From CAZGKX01 sp964525945 (lineage in GTDB: Bacteria > Pseudomonadota > Gammaproteobacteria > Legionellales > Legionellaceae): a stretch of 23,337 bases of DNA. The notes under the pieces were generated by a model. It did not search any database. It was given only the letters and a program-made list of their open reading frames with translations, and was not told where the DNA came from. The DNA is taken from the NCBI GenBank assembly GCA_964525945.1, contig CAZGKX010000045.1, forward strand, positions 1 to 23,337, in the 5' to 3' direction. Shown in pieces: positions 14,754 through 23,307 of the stretch. Numbering within the stretch: the stretch's first letter is position 1; each line of letters begins with the position of its first letter. The translations under genes and the position numbers were made by a program.

Positions 14754-16815
14754 ATTATTATTTGAATTAGGCACCGAAGAGTTGCCATCGGGCGCAGTCA
14801 AGCCATTAGCCGATGCGTTGGTTAACAATATGAAAGCTGTTTTTGCAAAATCCCAGCTCAGTTTTGGCGACGTGCGATGTTTTGCTACGCCCAGGCGGCT
14901 GGCTGTTTTGATGCAAGATTTGCAAACCATGCAGGCCAGCCAGGAGATATCGCGCCGTGGCCCTGCTTGTGCTTCTTCCATTGACGCCAACGGCAAACCA
15001 TTGCCAGCTTTGCTTGGATTTGCCAAATCCTGCGGGGTTGGTGTAGAACAATTAAGCAAAGTTAAAACAGACAAAGGTGAATGGTGGGTTTATGACACGG
15101 TTCAACCTGGTCTTAAAACGGTGGATTTACTGCCACTTCTTATCAAAGAAGCTGTAACAAGCCTACCCATTGCCAAACCCATGCGGTGGGGAAATGGCTT
15201 GGATGAATTTGCACGGCCTGTGCATTGGGGCGTGTTGTTATTGGGCAATGAGGTCGTTCATTGTGACTTGTTTGGTATCAAAACTGATCGGTATAGTCAT
15301 GGGCATCGTTTTCACCATCCTGAAGCTATGGCTATTCCATCGCCGAATGCTTATGAATCTGCTCTGCATGATGGTTATGTGGTGGCTGATTTTGCAGCAA
15401 GGCGTCAGTTGATCCTCAAACAAGTGCAGGCGTTGGCGGCAAGTCGGCAAGCCATCGCTATCATGCCTGATGAATTGGTGGATGAAGTGACGTCGATTGT
15501 GGAGTGGCCGCATGCTTTGCTGATCGATTTCTCGCCTGAATTTCTTGAGGTGCCTGCTGAAGCATTGATTGCATCGATGCAATCCCATCAAAAATGCTTT
15601 GCTTTAAAAAATCAAGCAGGAGAATTGTTGCCCCACTTTATCACGGTTGCGAATATAGACAGCAAACATGCCGCAAGTGTGGTCCTGGGCAATGAAAATG
15701 TGATGAGAGCACGGTTAAGCGATGCTGCCTTTTTTTATCGACAAGACCGCAAACATCCTTTGTCGCATTATGCTGATGCCACCCAGCACGTGGTTTTTCA
15801 ATCGCAACTGGGCACGCTAGCCGATAAAGCGACACGCGTGCAAAAATTAGCTGTTTTTTTTGCTAATATGTTCGATATTAATCCTGAACAAGCAACGCGT
15901 GCTGCTCAATTAAGCAAGTGCGATCTCATGACCGGTATGGTAAATGAATTTCCAGAATTGCAGGGATTAATGGGGTATTATTATGCTCAGCATGATGGTG
16001 AAGATGAAGCGGTTGCTGTGGCTTTAAAGGAACAATATTTACCACGGTTTGCAGCGGACCAATTGCCTTCATCCAAATTGGGGATGGTGTTATCGCTTGC
16101 GGATCGATTGGATACGTTAGTGGGTACCTTTGCCATTGGTCAACGGCCTACAGGCGTAAAAGATCCTTTTAAATCACGCCGCAATGCCCTTGCTGTTGTA
16201 CGTATGCTGATCGAACTGGACCATCCTCTAACTTTGTCCCATATGATTCAACAGGCCAGGGATGCTTACGGATCGCAACTGCCAGAGGTTGATCATGCTT
16301 TAAACGAATTGCAGGTGTTCATCTTGGATCGCTTGGAATCCTATTATCAAAACCAAGGGGTTTCTTCCGAGATTGTTAAAGCGGTCAGGGCGCGGCAAAA
16401 AGAGTGCTTGTTTGATTTGGATAAACGCATTAAAGCTGTCCTGGACTTTATGCAATTGCCTGCAGCAGCAGCATTGGCTGCAGCGTGCAAACGGGTCAAC
16501 AATTTATTGCAACATGCAACCTTCAAAGAAGGCAAAATCCAATCTCATTTATTGGAGGCAGGGGCTGAGACAAATTTGTTTGAGCAATTACACCGGCTCG
16601 AACAACAAATGCCAGCCCATGATCAATCCAACAATTATGTTGAAACTCTAAACCAATTGGCCACACTGCGAGACTATGTTGACGCTTATTTCGAACATGT
16701 GATGGTGATGGTTGATAACGATGAGCTGAGGCAAAATCGATTGCGGTTGTTGGCCCATATGCAACGGTTGTTGCAAGGTGTTGCAGATATTTCATTATTG
16801 CCAACCGGGGTGTAA
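14743..16815 (+). CDS. glyS: Glycyl-tRNA synthetase beta subunit GlyS
   Basis: GlyS binds tRNA-Gly and completes the alpha2beta2 synthetase. At 690 residues it matches E. coli GlyS (689). Family signatures: N-terminal LLFELGTEELPSGAVKPLA, CFATPRRLAVLMQDL, SRRGPA, MRWGNGLDEFARPVHWGVLL, VPAEALIASMQSHQKCFAL, ITVANIDS, VLGNENVMRARLSDAAFFYR, DLMTGMVNEFPELQGLMGYY, ADRLDTLVGTFAIGQRPTGV followed by KDPFKSRRNALAV, and a C-terminal anticodon-binding-like region. ATG 14743 (MLSELL) is the preferred start; a GTG one codon earlier is also open. It overlaps glyQ by 11 nt and is followed by gmhB after 24 nt. Confidence 0.98.
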   Translation: MLSELLFELGTEELPSGAVKPLADALVNNMKAVFAKSQLSFGDVRCFATPRRLAVLMQDLQTMQASQEISRRGPACASSIDANGKPLPALLGFAKSCGVGVEQLSKVKTDKGEWWVYDTVQPGLKTVDLLPLLIKEAVTSLPIAKPMRWGNGLDEFARPVHWGVLLLGNEVVHCDLFGIKTDRYSHGHRFHHPEAMAIPSPNAYESALHDGYVVADFAARRQLILKQVQALAASRQAIAIMPDELVDEVTSIVEWPHALLIDFSPEFLEVPAEALIASMQSHQKCFALKNQAGELLPHFITVANIDSKHAASVVLGNENVMRARLSDAAFFYRQDRKHPLSHYADATQHVVFQSQLGTLADKATRVQKLAVFFANMFDINPEQATRAAQLSKCDLMTGMVNEFPELQGLMGYYYAQHDGEDEAVAVALKEQYLPRFAADQLPSSKLGMVLSLADRLDTLVGTFAIGQRPTGVKDPFKSRRNALAVVRMLIELDHPLTLSHMIQQARDAYGSQLPEVDHALNELQVFILDRLESYYQNQGVSSEIVKAVRARQKECLFDLDKRIKAVLDFMQLPAAAALAAACKRVNNLLQHATFKEGKIQSHLLEAGAETNLFEQLHRLEQQMPAHDQSNNYVETLNQLATLRDYVDAYFEHVMVMVDNDELRQNRLRLLAHMQRLLQGVADISLLPTGV

Positions 16816-16839
16816 TGTGAACATCAATTGGAATCGCCA

Positions 16840-17379
16840 GTGCGTAAACTAGTTATTTTAGATCGAGATGGTGTGATCAATCGTGATTCAATTCACTACA
16901 TTAAAACACCGGACGAACTCGTGCTAATTCCAGGCAGTGTGGAAGCCATTGCACGCTTGAACGCTCATGGTTATTCGGTGGCCATTGCGACGAACCAATC
17001 AGGTGTTTCAAGAGGGCTTTATGATGAAGCGCAATTGCACGCGATTAATCATAAATTAAAGACACTTATACAAGCAGCAGGGGGGCGAATTGACGCCCTT
17101 GAATATTGCCCTCATATGCCTGATACAGGTTGTGGATGTCGAAAACCCGCACCCGGCATGTTGCGTGCGATCGGAGAGCAATTGAATTGTTCTTTAAAAG
17201 ATATACCTTTTATTGGCGATCGTATCTCTGATATCCAAGCTGCTTTGGCTGTGGAAGCACGACCCATGATTGTTTTGTCACAAATGACGGACACTATCGA
17301 ATTGTCCGCTTATCCCAAGGTTCCCGTTTATCATTCTTTGGCGGAATGTGTGGATGTTCTTTTGGGCAATGATGAATAA
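16840..17379 (+). CDS. gmhB: D,D-heptose 1,7-bisphosphate phosphatase GmhB
   Basis: GmhB removes the 7-phosphate of D-glycero-beta-D-manno-heptose 1,7-bisphosphate, a step of ADP-heptose synthesis for the lipopolysaccharide inner core. It is a HAD-superfamily enzyme: LDRDGVIN carries the nucleophile and acid Asp (8 and 10), TNQSGVSRG is motif II, CRKPAPGML holds the motif III Lys, and FIGDRISDI is motif IV. The structural zinc ligands Cys90, His92, Cys98 and Cys100 are all present (EYCPHMPDTGCGC). I chose GTG 16840 because GGAA lies 6-7 nt upstream; an in-frame TTG at 16828 adds four residues and is less well placed. From GTG it is 179 residues, close to E. coli GmhB (191). It follows glyS and overlaps rsmJ. 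Confidence 0.94.
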   Translation: MRKLVILDRDGVINRDSIHYIKTPDELVLIPGSVEAIARLNAHGYSVAIATNQSGVSRGLYDEAQLHAINHKLKTLIQAAGGRIDALEYCPHMPDTGCGCRKPAPGMLRAIGEQLNCSLKDIPFIGDRISDIQAALAVEARPMIVLSQMTDTIELSAYPKVPVYHSLAECVDVLLGNDE

Positions 17380-18079
17380 TTGTTTTGCTATCGGTTTTTC
17401 TTCGCCTAATTTACTGGATGATGCTCATGCTATTGCTGCGCAATATGGTTTTATCATTGATAACCAGGTTCTGCCGCGGTTATCCATTACCGATGATAAA
17501 CTAGTCTTGCTCTCCGCAAATTTTTTACCCTTGTTTGTTGATTTTAAAAGTGCCTTGCAGCGTCATCAATCTGGAAAAAAACAAGGCGTGGTGCAAGCAT
17601 GTAAACCTGCAACCGCCGTGAAAATATTGGATTTAACCGCTGGATGGGGGCGGGATGCTGGTGTTTTAGCCAGTTTTGGTGCAACGGTGTTGATGCTTGA
17701 AAAACAACCGGTTATGGCTGCTTTATTGAACGATGGGGTAAAGCGCGCTTTGTTGGATGCTCCTCAATTGGCATTGGATTTAATGCATACGGATGCTTTG
17801 CTGTATTTAGATGCATTGAGTGAGGATCAATGTCCAGATGTGATTTATATTGATCCAATGCACCCCGAACGTCAAAAAGCGGCTTTGGTAAAAAAAGACA
17901 TGCAAATGTTGCAACAATTGTTTGGTGCGGATGATAACGTGCAACAATTGATTCAATTAGCCCTCTCTAAAACAAAAAAACGCGTTGTTGTTAAATGGCC
18001 ACAACGTTGTGCTGCAGTGCTTAAACCAACAATGAGTGTTCCAGGAAAGACGGTTCGGTTTGATATTTATCTGGCATAG
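17372..18079 (+). CDS. rsmJ: 16S rRNA (guanine-1516-N2)-methyltransferase RsmJ
   Basis: RsmJ methylates G1516 of 16S rRNA in the 30S subunit. Signatures: the SAM-binding segment ILDLTAGWGRDAGVLASFGA, the acidic VLMLEKQPVMAALL, the catalytic-type DVIYIDPMHPERQKAALVKK, and a C-terminal KKRVVVKWPQRCAAVLKP matching RsmJ relatives. The start is ATG 17372 or the adjacent ATG 17369, overlapping the end of gmhB by 8-11 nt; an upstream in-frame ATG would bury the start deeper in gmhB. At about 235 residues it is near the usual 250. It is the last gene of the glyQ-glyS-gmhB-rsmJ run. The N-terminal domain is somewhat shortened compared with E. coli, which I judge normal variation. Confidence 0.93.
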   Translation: MNNCFAIGFSSPNLLDDAHAIAAQYGFIIDNQVLPRLSITDDKLVLLSANFLPLFVDFKSALQRHQSGKKQGVVQACKPATAVKILDLTAGWGRDAGVLASFGATVLMLEKQPVMAALLNDGVKRALLDAPQLALDLMHTDALLYLDALSEDQCPDVIYIDPMHPERQKAALVKKDMQMLQQLFGADDNVQQLIQLALSKTKKRVVVKWPQRCAAVLKPTMSVPGKTVRFDIYLA

Positions 18080-18230
18080 CTAAGTTGGCAAGGTGCCTGA
18101 AGCAGAGCCAATGCTTTCTTATCCACGGCTAATACTTCTTCAGAGGTTACAGAACCTGATTGGTACGTTAAAACACCTCATACCCATCCAGATTTAATGT
18201 TTAATATTAATACATAATGCTGTTATTGAA

Positions 18231-18260
18231 TTGTGTTTTATGCGGTGGTTATGGTAAAAT
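18231..18260 (+). promoter_or_regulatory. Sigma-70-type promoter of the 903-residue gene
   Basis: TTGTGT at 18231-18236, an 18-bp spacer, and TAAAAT at 18255-18260 with a TGG just before it (extended -10). Transcription would start near 18267, giving a leader of about 26 nt to ATG 18293. AT-rich DNA with repeated TTTAAT lies upstream (18193-18211). Confidence 0.6.
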
Positions 18261-18292
18261 AATGAACATATTTTGTTCGGATAAGCAATAAC

Positions 18293-21004
18293 ATGCTCTC
18301 ATCACAGGAACTATTAAAACGGCTCCAACCATCACGCATACTTCGGGTCAATGAAGAAATAAGCAGCGAAAAAGCCCATAATGGCGAAATGTATTTATGG
18401 AAAGATAATGATGGGGATTGGAATTTCCACATTACTTTGCAAAACCATCATGAAAAAGGTTTATTGGATGAGCAACAAGATAAAAAAATAATCCATGCAT
18501 TGGATAAATTCAATGATCAATCACGAGAGGACCTCACGACAGCATTCAATTCATTTTTATTGATTGATCTCAGCCGCTGTTATTTAAACTTGTCAGGGGC
18601 AACGCAATTGTTCATTGCCAATGCAATGCAAACACATATACCGGTGTTTTCGGCAGAGCATGAACCTCCTACAAAATTGGCATTTTGCGATGGATTTCTT
18701 AACCCTTCCTGCACCCAGCATGCCAATTTTGATGGGCGTGCTAGGACTTTATTGGAAAACTATCACGGCGAGAAGCATGGGCTACTCGTGAAAAATACAC
18801 TGTCAAAAGATAATAGTTTGTGGTTAACCGCAAAAGATAAAGAGCTCTTCATTGAGAAGTTGGTCTGTCGTTTGGTCAGCGTGCTGCAAGCTGATCTCCA
18901 AGCAGAGCTAGGTCAGCACGCTATCGTACATTATGAAACCCCTGTCACGCCTTTTTGTGAGAAAAATTTAGACACCATTTTGACGCAGGTAAAAGCCAAA
19001 TATTGTCATTTGGTTAACGATGAGCGTTCGCTTCCGGCCCAATTAGCACCGTCTACCATTTATATTTGGAAGAGCAATGACTCGGGCATTTGGAATTTTG
19101 GTCTGGAGTATATGGGGCAACGTCAATCGAATAGTTTTGATAAGCATTATGACGCTGTGATATACGGCGCTTTGAACCGAATCAAAGATTTAGATAAACC
19201 TCGCAACCTCACTGCAGTTTTAGGTTCTGCCATTATTGATCGCATGAGCGAAGCTTATTTGGGTCTAACAGTGGATGTTCAATCAAAATTTTTTGGGCAC
19301 TTAAAATCAATTTGGCCGTTTCACGGTAACACTTGGGATGCTCAGCAAATTGTCGATGTGTGTTTAGGCATGTTAAATGGCCAACCGATTAACACCACGT
19401 TAGTTCCTCAACAAGTTGTGGATCAATTTAGATACAACACCTTCCCTGCCATTTTCAGTCCGGAAATTATTGCTGGAGAGCTTTTCTCTTCAAATGATCC
19501 TTTTAAAGTAAATCATTTGCTCAATCATATTTTACAGATCACTGCTCGGGTTAATGGTTATGACGGCGATATCGTCATTGATCAACATGCGATGTATTGT
19601 AAAGTGGGGCGTATTTATCCCTGCATTCATGCTTATCTTTTGGGGAATAATACGCCATATCTCGCCTCTTTGTTTTTACAATATTATATGAAGGGTATGG
19701 ATAGGCTAACCGTTCCAGAACTCATGGCGCTGATTGGTGCATTTGATCACCATGCCTTGAATCATTTTGGGGTGATCGATACTCATTACAATGACAAAGA
19801 AAATGCCAGTTTTTTATGCAGCGTAGCTCTTGAACCATCCAGTGGAAATATGCAACGAGCATTTACAATTTTTATCCAACGTATGCTTCAACACTTATCA
19901 AAACGATTGGATGAAATGAGCATGCCTGAGCAAGATGCTTTTATTGATTATTTTTTTAAACATGGTATGGATTTATTGGAGATGTTAGCCCCCCTCCATC
20001 CTCATCAACAAAGTTTATTGATCCATGCGTTTGGTGGATACATGATTGAATGCATGGATTCTTCGGCATATTTCACCAGCGTTTTAAAAATATTAGCACC
20101 GGAAGCAGTTATAACGTTGTTCGATATCTTAGGAAAAAATCTGTTTTCTTCTCAAACGATTGAAGAAACGTACCAATTAAAACCTTTGTTGATGAATTCA
20201 CCTTTCGATGTGTTTGCAAAACTTTCTACGCTGCTTTTGAGCATTGATAGCTCTGTGCTTAAAACAGTTGTAGATCTTATTGATATCCTTCGATATTTAG
20301 ACACAGAGAGACGTTCAATTTTTTTAAAAAAATGCAGCCCGCATTTTCATAAATTCCTGCACCATTATACCGACATCAATGATTTAATAAATGCGCTCAC
20401 GGACGCGGAACGAGATATTTATTTATTTCGTTTGGCCCTTTGTTTCAAAGGCATTTATAAAAATCACATAGAACTTCAGTATGTCTTGTGCGATTTAACT
20501 GAACAACAAGCCTTATTTTTTTTAGGGTTTCTGGGGGATGAGCTTTCAAAAATTAAACCGGAATTACTTGGATCAAATAAAATTATTACCCATGCAAATG
20601 TTTTGTTGTTGATGGACGTTTTGAATCGTTTTGAAGAAGAACCTCATTGCTTTATTCCATTACGCGAACAAGAAAACAAACTAGATGCAATTCAACGTGC
20701 TGCGGAATCCTACGTAACCAGTGTAAAAAATCCTGTTTCTACGCAGCAGGAAATGAATTCTACACTAGAACATTTGAATTTGTTTCATAAAACACCTTAT
20801 ATGCGTCTTGTTCGTCGATTGCAACAACCTCATCTGAGTTATGAGGAGTTGCTGAATGTTGTTAAGGAGTTATTGTCTCGAACAAATGATGATAAGGCCG
20901 AAGTTCCTTTTTCTTTTTGCTTGCAATGGGCTTGCCAAGAAGTGGTATCAGAAAGATTAAAACCACAAAACGATCAAATTTATTTGGATTTGTCACGGGC
21001 CTAA
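18293..21004 (+). CDS. Unrecognised 903-residue orphan protein with duplicated N-terminal module
   Basis: I do not recognise this large protein. It has no signal peptide and no membrane span, so it is cytoplasmic or exported by a signal-independent route. The N-terminal third holds a duplication: residues about 31-118 (MYLWKDNDGDWNF, then KIIHALDKF, then LFIANAMQTHIPVFS) align with about 255-345 (IYIWKSNDSGIWNF, then VIYGALNRI, then KFFGHLKSIWPFHGN). The remaining 550 residues look wholly alpha-helical with regular Leu and aromatic spacing, like a helical-repeat solenoid, with no catalytic motif I can name. The ribosome site is weak (GGATAAG about 12 nt upstream). It stands alone: its own promoter, then convergent minus-strand genes. 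Size, helical build, solitary transcription and genome type would fit a type IV secreted effector, but the C-terminus (DQIYLDLSRA) has no obvious E-block secretion signal. The reading frame is certain; the function is open. Confidence 0.8.
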   Translation: MLSSQELLKRLQPSRILRVNEEISSEKAHNGEMYLWKDNDGDWNFHITLQNHHEKGLLDEQQDKKIIHALDKFNDQSREDLTTAFNSFLLIDLSRCYLNLSGATQLFIANAMQTHIPVFSAEHEPPTKLAFCDGFLNPSCTQHANFDGRARTLLENYHGEKHGLLVKNTLSKDNSLWLTAKDKELFIEKLVCRLVSVLQADLQAELGQHAIVHYETPVTPFCEKNLDTILTQVKAKYCHLVNDERSLPAQLAPSTIYIWKSNDSGIWNFGLEYMGQRQSNSFDKHYDAVIYGALNRIKDLDKPRNLTAVLGSAIIDRMSEAYLGLTVDVQSKFFGHLKSIWPFHGNTWDAQQIVDVCLGMLNGQPINTTLVPQQVVDQFRYNTFPAIFSPEIIAGELFSSNDPFKVNHLLNHILQITARVNGYDGDIVIDQHAMYCKVGRIYPCIHAYLLGNNTPYLASLFLQYYMKGMDRLTVPELMALIGAFDHHALNHFGVIDTHYNDKENASFLCSVALEPSSGNMQRAFTIFIQRMLQHLSKRLDEMSMPEQDAFIDYFFKHGMDLLEMLAPLHPHQQSLLIHAFGGYMIECMDSSAYFTSVLKILAPEAVITLFDILGKNLFSSQTIEETYQLKPLLMNSPFDVFAKLSTLLLSIDSSVLKTVVDLIDILRYLDTERRSIFLKKCSPHFHKFLHHYTDINDLINALTDAERDIYLFRLALCFKGIYKNHIELQYVLCDLTEQQALFFLGFLGDELSKIKPELLGSNKIITHANVLLLMDVLNRFEEEPHCFIPLREQENKLDAIQRAAESYVTSVKNPVSTQQEMNSTLEHLNLFHKTPYMRLVRRLQQPHLSYEELLNVVKELLSRTNDDKAEVPFSFCLQWACQEVVSERLKPQNDQIYLDLSRA

Positions 21005-21079
21005 AGAATTTACATCCGCATTTTGAGACAATGGTGCTGTGATCTTAAAGCAAACCACCTAGCAACAGATGAAAAACGC

Positions 21080-21130
21080 AAAAAAGCAAGCAGGCACCGA
21101 TCTAAAAAACGCTTTTTCGCTGGATGCCTG
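21080..21130 (-). terminator. Intrinsic terminator of the dsbD/small-gene transcript
   Basis: On the minus strand CAGGCATCC pairs with GGTGCCTG (one bulged base) across a long A/T-rich loop, then CTTGC and six T (complement of 21080-21085). It begins 5 nt after the TAA of the 57-residue gene. On the plus strand the same stem follows the 903-residue gene, but without a T-run. Confidence 0.6.
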
Positions 21131-21135
21131 ATTTA

Positions 21136-21309
21136 TTAAAACTCACTAAGCTCTTTACGCAGTCTTCTCTCTTCGTTTATTTCTTCAATGCGTCGACGTC
21201 TGTCGAGTTTAAGGCTGAGGTTACTTGTATTGTCCTGCATATCCAGTGTTTCGTCATTGTTAATGTCTTGATTTGTCTCTTGTGGCGTTTTCGGCGTCCT
21301 TTTTCCCAT
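21136..21309 (-). CDS. 57-residue PA3496-like envelope-associated small protein
   Basis: A short gene with an excellent AGGAG ribosome site 8 nt before ATG 21307-21309. The product begins MGKRTPKTPQETNQ, has a polar Asn/Asp-rich middle, and ends with a basic-acidic helix: LDRRRRIEEINEERRLRKEL then SEF. The RRRIEE...EERRLRKEL ending matches by memory the small PA3496 family (putative envelope-integrity proteins) found widely in gammaproteobacteria; its biochemical role is not known to me. It lies 31 nt downstream of dsbD on the same strand and ahead of a terminator, so dsbD and this gene are probably one transcript. The gene call rests on the ribosome site, the terminator and the family-like C-terminus. 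Confidence 0.75.
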   Translation of the reverse strand: MGKRTPKTPQETNQDINNDETLDMQDNTSNLSLKLDRRRRIEEINEERRLRKELSEF

Positions 21310-21340
21310 TGTGCACTCCTTGACAATACATTCGGTGAAA

Positions 21341-23101
21341 TTATACCTGTTTCAGCTTGTCAAAAAAAGCATTGATCGACACTTCTCCAACAATACGTAA
21401 ATTAGGTAACTCTCTTCCTTGGGCATTATAAAATAAAAAAGTAGGGGGGGCGACTACTCCAAAATAATGCAGAAGTTCGCGGGTGTTTTGATCATTTTTT
21501 GTCAAATCCACTTTCACAACGGTGAAATCCTTTAGGGCTTTTTGGAGTGTGGCATTTTGCAGAGTGGTTTTTTCAATGAATTTGCAAGAACTGCACCAAT
21601 CCGCGTAAAAATCCAGTATCACGGGTTTGCCATTGGCGCTTGCTAAGGCGGTTTGCACTTCACGTACCGTTTTGGCAACAATAACGGGCAATGCTTGGGG
21701 CATTGATTTGGTTTTACTCAAAGATGCCAGGGGTTGTATGGGGTTGTTATTGCCCAAACTGGCGCCAATCAAAATCAATAAGCCGTAAACCAACAAGAGG
21801 ATGCCCATGCCTTGTTGAAATCGCTCACGGTGGGACTCTGTTTTCTTTAGCGCTCCAGCATAAATACCAGTGAATACAAACAAACAGGCCCAGAGTAACA
21901 TGGTGATAAAGCCCGGTAAGATGCGCGACAGTAAATGAATCGCTACCCCAAGCAGCAAGACGCCAAAAATAGCTTTTACGTCATTCATCCAGCGTCCTGC
22001 TTTCGGCAAAAACTTACCTGCTGAGGCGCCGATAAAGAGCAACGGTGTCCCCATACCTAATCCCAGAAAAAATAAGGCCCAAAGACCAAGAAACGTATTG
22101 CCGGTGCGGGCAATATAGCCGAGCGCACCAATCATGGGTGCGGTCACACAAGGGGATAAGATAAGTGTAGACATCGAGCCCATTACCGCAGCACTTGCAT
22201 AGTGGCCACTGGCTTGACTGCGGGTTACTCCGGCTAATTTATTTTGCCAAGACAATGGCAGCTTCAATTCATAAACATTAAACATCGACAAAGCAAGCAA
22301 GACAAATAACAACCCGAACAGCGCGATGGACCAGGTGGATTGCATCGCCACTTGCAAATTACTGCCCATCAACGCAATCATAGCGCCGACAAGACCATAC
22401 GTGAGTGACATGCTGATCACGTAGGTCAATGATAAAGCGAAGGCTTTTCGTGTGGAAATGTTTGCACCATGGCCGACGATAATGCTAGAAAGCACTGGCA
22501 CCATGGGCAAAATACACGGCGTGAAAGACAACAGTAAGCCGAAGCCGAAAAAGCTTAAAAGAATAAGAGGCCAGGTGTGTTCAGTAAATAAAGCCTCTAT
22601 TTTATCCTGAGCCACAGCTGTTTTGTCGGGTACTGCAGTAATAACCGGATCGGGTGATTCAACCACGGCACCAGTGAGCGCCAGGGTGTTGTCGATGGAC
22701 AGTTTAATTTTTGTGTTTTGTGGGGGATAACAAAACCCTTCATCTGAACAACCTTGAAAATGCACATTCACGATCGATTCACCGGCTTCTTTTCCCAACA
22801 CATCAACGGGAATTGTTAATTGATCACGGTAAATAGGGTACACACCCCCTTGTTTATCTGGTTTTGAAAGGGGAGGGGGAAAATGGAGAGTGCCTAAATG
22901 AATGTTGTTGGGTGTTGTTACCTGAAGTTTAATGCGATTTTTATATAAAAAATAACCATTTTTGATGGTCCAATTGACTTGGAACAAATTGGGATTCATG
23001 GGCGTGACGGACAGTTGAAAGGCTTCATTGGCTGGGGCAGGTGTAGAAAACACACGCATTATTGTAAACAATAACATTGAAAACAATACCAATTTTTTCA
23101 T
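21341..23101 (-). CDS. dsbD: Thiol:disulfide interchange protein DsbD
   Basis: DsbD carries electrons from cytoplasmic thioredoxin across the inner membrane to periplasmic thiol proteins such as DsbC, DsbG or DsbA2-type isomerases. All three parts are present. A signal peptide leads into the periplasmic alpha domain with Cys118 and Cys124 (GCSDEGFCYPP). The eight-span membrane domain has Cys196 in SFTPCILPMVP and Cys318 in LSPCVTAPM. The C-terminal thioredoxin-like gamma domain has DWCSSCK (Cys503, Cys506) and the cis-Pro region VVAPPTF. I chose ATG 23101 (MKKLVLFSML, 586 residues) because it begins a normal signal peptide and lies 26 nt past a predicted transcription start; an in-frame ATG at 23152 would add 17 residues upstream of that transcript. 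The likely partner is the DsbA-like protein at 12905. E. coli DsbD is 565 residues. Confidence 0.97.
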   Translation of the reverse strand: MKKLVLFSMLLFTIMRVFSTPAPANEAFQLSVTPMNPNLFQVNWTIKNGYFLYKNRIKLQVTTPNNIHLGTLHFPPPLSKPDKQGGVYPIYRDQLTIPVDVLGKEAGESIVNVHFQGCSDEGFCYPPQNTKIKLSIDNTLALTGAVVESPDPVITAVPDKTAVAQDKIEALFTEHTWPLILLSFFGFGLLLSFTPCILPMVPVLSSIIVGHGANISTRKAFALSLTYVISMSLTYGLVGAMIALMGSNLQVAMQSTWSIALFGLLFVLLALSMFNVYELKLPLSWQNKLAGVTRSQASGHYASAAVMGSMSTLILSPCVTAPMIGALGYIARTGNTFLGLWALFFLGLGMGTPLLFIGASAGKFLPKAGRWMNDVKAIFGVLLLGVAIHLLSRILPGFITMLLWACLFVFTGIYAGALKKTESHRERFQQGMGILLLVYGLLILIGASLGNNNPIQPLASLSKTKSMPQALPVIVAKTVREVQTALASANGKPVILDFYADWCSSCKFIEKTTLQNATLQKALKDFTVVKVDLTKNDQNTRELLHYFGVVAPPTFLFYNAQGRELPNLRIVGEVSINAFFDKLKQV

Positions 23102-23133
23102 CACGGACCCTTGTTTGTAACGCAATACTTCGC

Positions 23134-23162
23134 ATTGTAGAATGTGTATCAAAAAAAACCAA
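23134..23162 (-). promoter_or_regulatory. Sigma-70 promoter of dsbD
   Basis: On the minus strand TTGGTT (complement of 23157-23162), a 17-bp spacer, and TACAAT (complement of 23134-23139). The predicted start, near 23127, gives a short leader to ATG 23101. It is back to back with the groES heat-shock promoter, 19 bp away. Confidence 0.6.
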
Positions 23163-23181
23163 AATATTTTTTCCTCTTACC

Positions 23182-23210
23182 CTTGAAAGCAAGTGGATTG
23201 TCCCCATATA
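23182..23210 (+). promoter_or_regulatory. groES: Sigma-32 heat-shock promoter of groES
   Basis: CTTGAAA at 23182-23188, a 13-bp spacer, and CCCCATATA at 23202-23210. This is a near-perfect match to the known sigma-32 consensus (CTTGAAA, 11-16 bp, CCCCATnT) at the expected place, upstream of groES. Transcription would start near 23217 and leave a leader of about 90 nt. Confidence 0.88.
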
Positions 23211-23307
23211 GCTGTCATCGGCATTGTTTATTTCAGGCAATGTGAACAGATCAGAGCAAAGCATACTCTGAAAAATTAGGTATTCAACAAACCAGGAGAA
23301 AATAAGT

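Noticed and set aside
18066..18185. Minus-strand open stretch GVLTYQSGSVTSEEVLAVDK, a possible pseudogene fragment
   Set aside because: Only about 37 codons, no start codon, bounded by a TGA and overlapping the end of rsmJ. It reads somewhat protein-like, but there is too little to support a decayed gene.
18193..18211. TTTAAT repeats upstream of the 903-residue gene as a PmrA box (an effector-regulator site)
   Set aside because: The known PmrA box needs two TTAAT half-sites one helical turn (11 bp) apart. Here the spacings are 7 and 13 bp, so it is more likely just AT-rich promoter DNA.
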